Source: Thunnus maccoyii (Eukaryota > Chordata > Actinopteri > Scombriformes > Scombridae). Taken from it: a stretch of DNA of 64,000 nt. The stretch covers positions 29,704,957 to 29,768,956 of the forward strand of contig NC_056542.1 in the NCBI RefSeq assembly GCF_910596095.1. The letters run 5' to 3'. Under the pieces are notes generated by a model. That model had not been told where the DNA came from. It searched no databases and saw only the letters and a program-made list of their open reading frames with translations. A program made the translations under genes and the position numbers. Below are positions 63,506 to 64,000 of this stretch, in pieces; the first letter of the stretch is position 1, and each line of letters starts with the position of its first letter.

Positions 63506-63725
63506 GGACCTGAGCTCCAGCCAGTTGTTGATAATACAGCCTTGTCTGTCTCCGAGCCCATGTGACACGCCAAAATGTGACAGTATTGTGTTGGTGGAGC
63601 GAAGGCGCGAGACGGGCAAAGACGAGTGCCAGCCTGCACCAGAGTGTGTCTTTGTCTGACTTGTGCTCTTGGGGAGTGTGTGTGTCTTTGTATGTACAGA
63701 TACACTGTACGTTTTGTCTGTTGTA

Positions 63726-63750
63726 ATGTGTGTGTGTGTGTGTGTGTGTT
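63726..63750. repeat. (TG)n microsatellite
   Basis: About twelve TG units. The minus-strand ORFs across this region exist only because CA/GT repeats lack stop codons. Confidence 0.9.
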
Positions 63751-64000
63751 TGCGGCCTCATAAAGTGGAAATAATGTCAAAAATGAGGAAACAGATGCAG
63801 ACTGAGGAGCTGCAGTGGTAGCCTGGTGTGTACAGAAGAAATACAATGCATCTTGTTGCTGGGAAATGTTTCCTTTGTGTAATAATTCAAAATTGATTTT
63901 TCATGCTGCTGTATAATTAATCAAGAAAAGTTCATTATATTTATGCTACAGGCTCATTTTCGTGAGTCTAATCTGCTCTACAACAACTTGAGAAAGTTTT

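Noticed and set aside
63222..63846. Overlapping minus-strand ORFs of 125-179 codons
   Set aside because: They are made of CA/GT and CT microsatellite translations (His-Thr and Cys-Val runs) and show no conserved protein.
55101..64000. Coding exons of ldlrad4, expected from human synteny
   Set aside because: I looked for the LDL-receptor class A cysteine pattern and the PPxY-containing tail and saw neither; only a possible non-coding 5' exon is proposed.
1..64000. CRISPR array, operon or prokaryotic-type system
   Set aside because: All genes are spliced vertebrate genes; the tandem signals are microsatellites or transposon ends, with no regular repeat-spacer arrangement.

Overview
The window is vertebrate nuclear DNA and looks like a ray-finned (teleost, probably percomorph) fish. 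The genes are intron-rich with GT-AG junctions and short introns. Introns and intergenic DNA carry small TIR elements of types common in fish genomes: hAT-like, Tc1-like and TTAA-flanked palindromic elements. Four protein-coding genes can be read exon by exon: cep76 (minus, only its 5' exons), ptpn2 (minus, complete CDS), seh1l (plus, complete) and cep192 (plus, complete, 52 coding exons). Exon phases join without a break in all four, and the conceptual proteins align along their length with the human families as I know them.

Layout: 1-1725 holds the first four coding exons of cep76, which runs off the left edge. 1726-2690 has no gene I can recognise. 2690-12653 is ptpn2 with a long 3'UTR; its introns contain a complete non-autonomous hAT element (9150-9710, with 8-bp target duplication) and a TTAA-flanked MITE (10352-10649). 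12654-13762 is a divergent ptpn2/seh1l promoter interval containing a CTGA-rich repeat, a set of direct and inverted repeats, and a perfect 18-bp stem hairpin. 13763-22188 is seh1l. 22190-23640 is intergenic. About 23640-55080 is cep192, with transposon remnants in several introns. 55080-64000 has no recognisable coding exon; it holds a 651-bp palindromic TTAA element, a CpG-rich patch that may be a promoter or first exon, a deleted Tc1-like element and several dinucleotide microsatellites.

Functionally, Cep76 (limits centriole reduplication) and Cep192 (scaffold that recruits PLK4, Aurora A and PLK1 for centriole duplication and spindle assembly) are centrosomal. Seh1 belongs to the nuclear-pore Y complex and to GATOR2, and Ptpn2 is the T-cell type tyrosine phosphatase. 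The order cep76(-), ptpn2(-), seh1l(+), cep192(+) matches human 18p11 except that psmg2, which I remember lying between CEP76 and PTPN2 in human, is not visible here. I found no unknown multi-gene system; the less ordinary signals are non-coding (hairpins, palindromes, transposons, a possible GC-AG intron, a short uORF).
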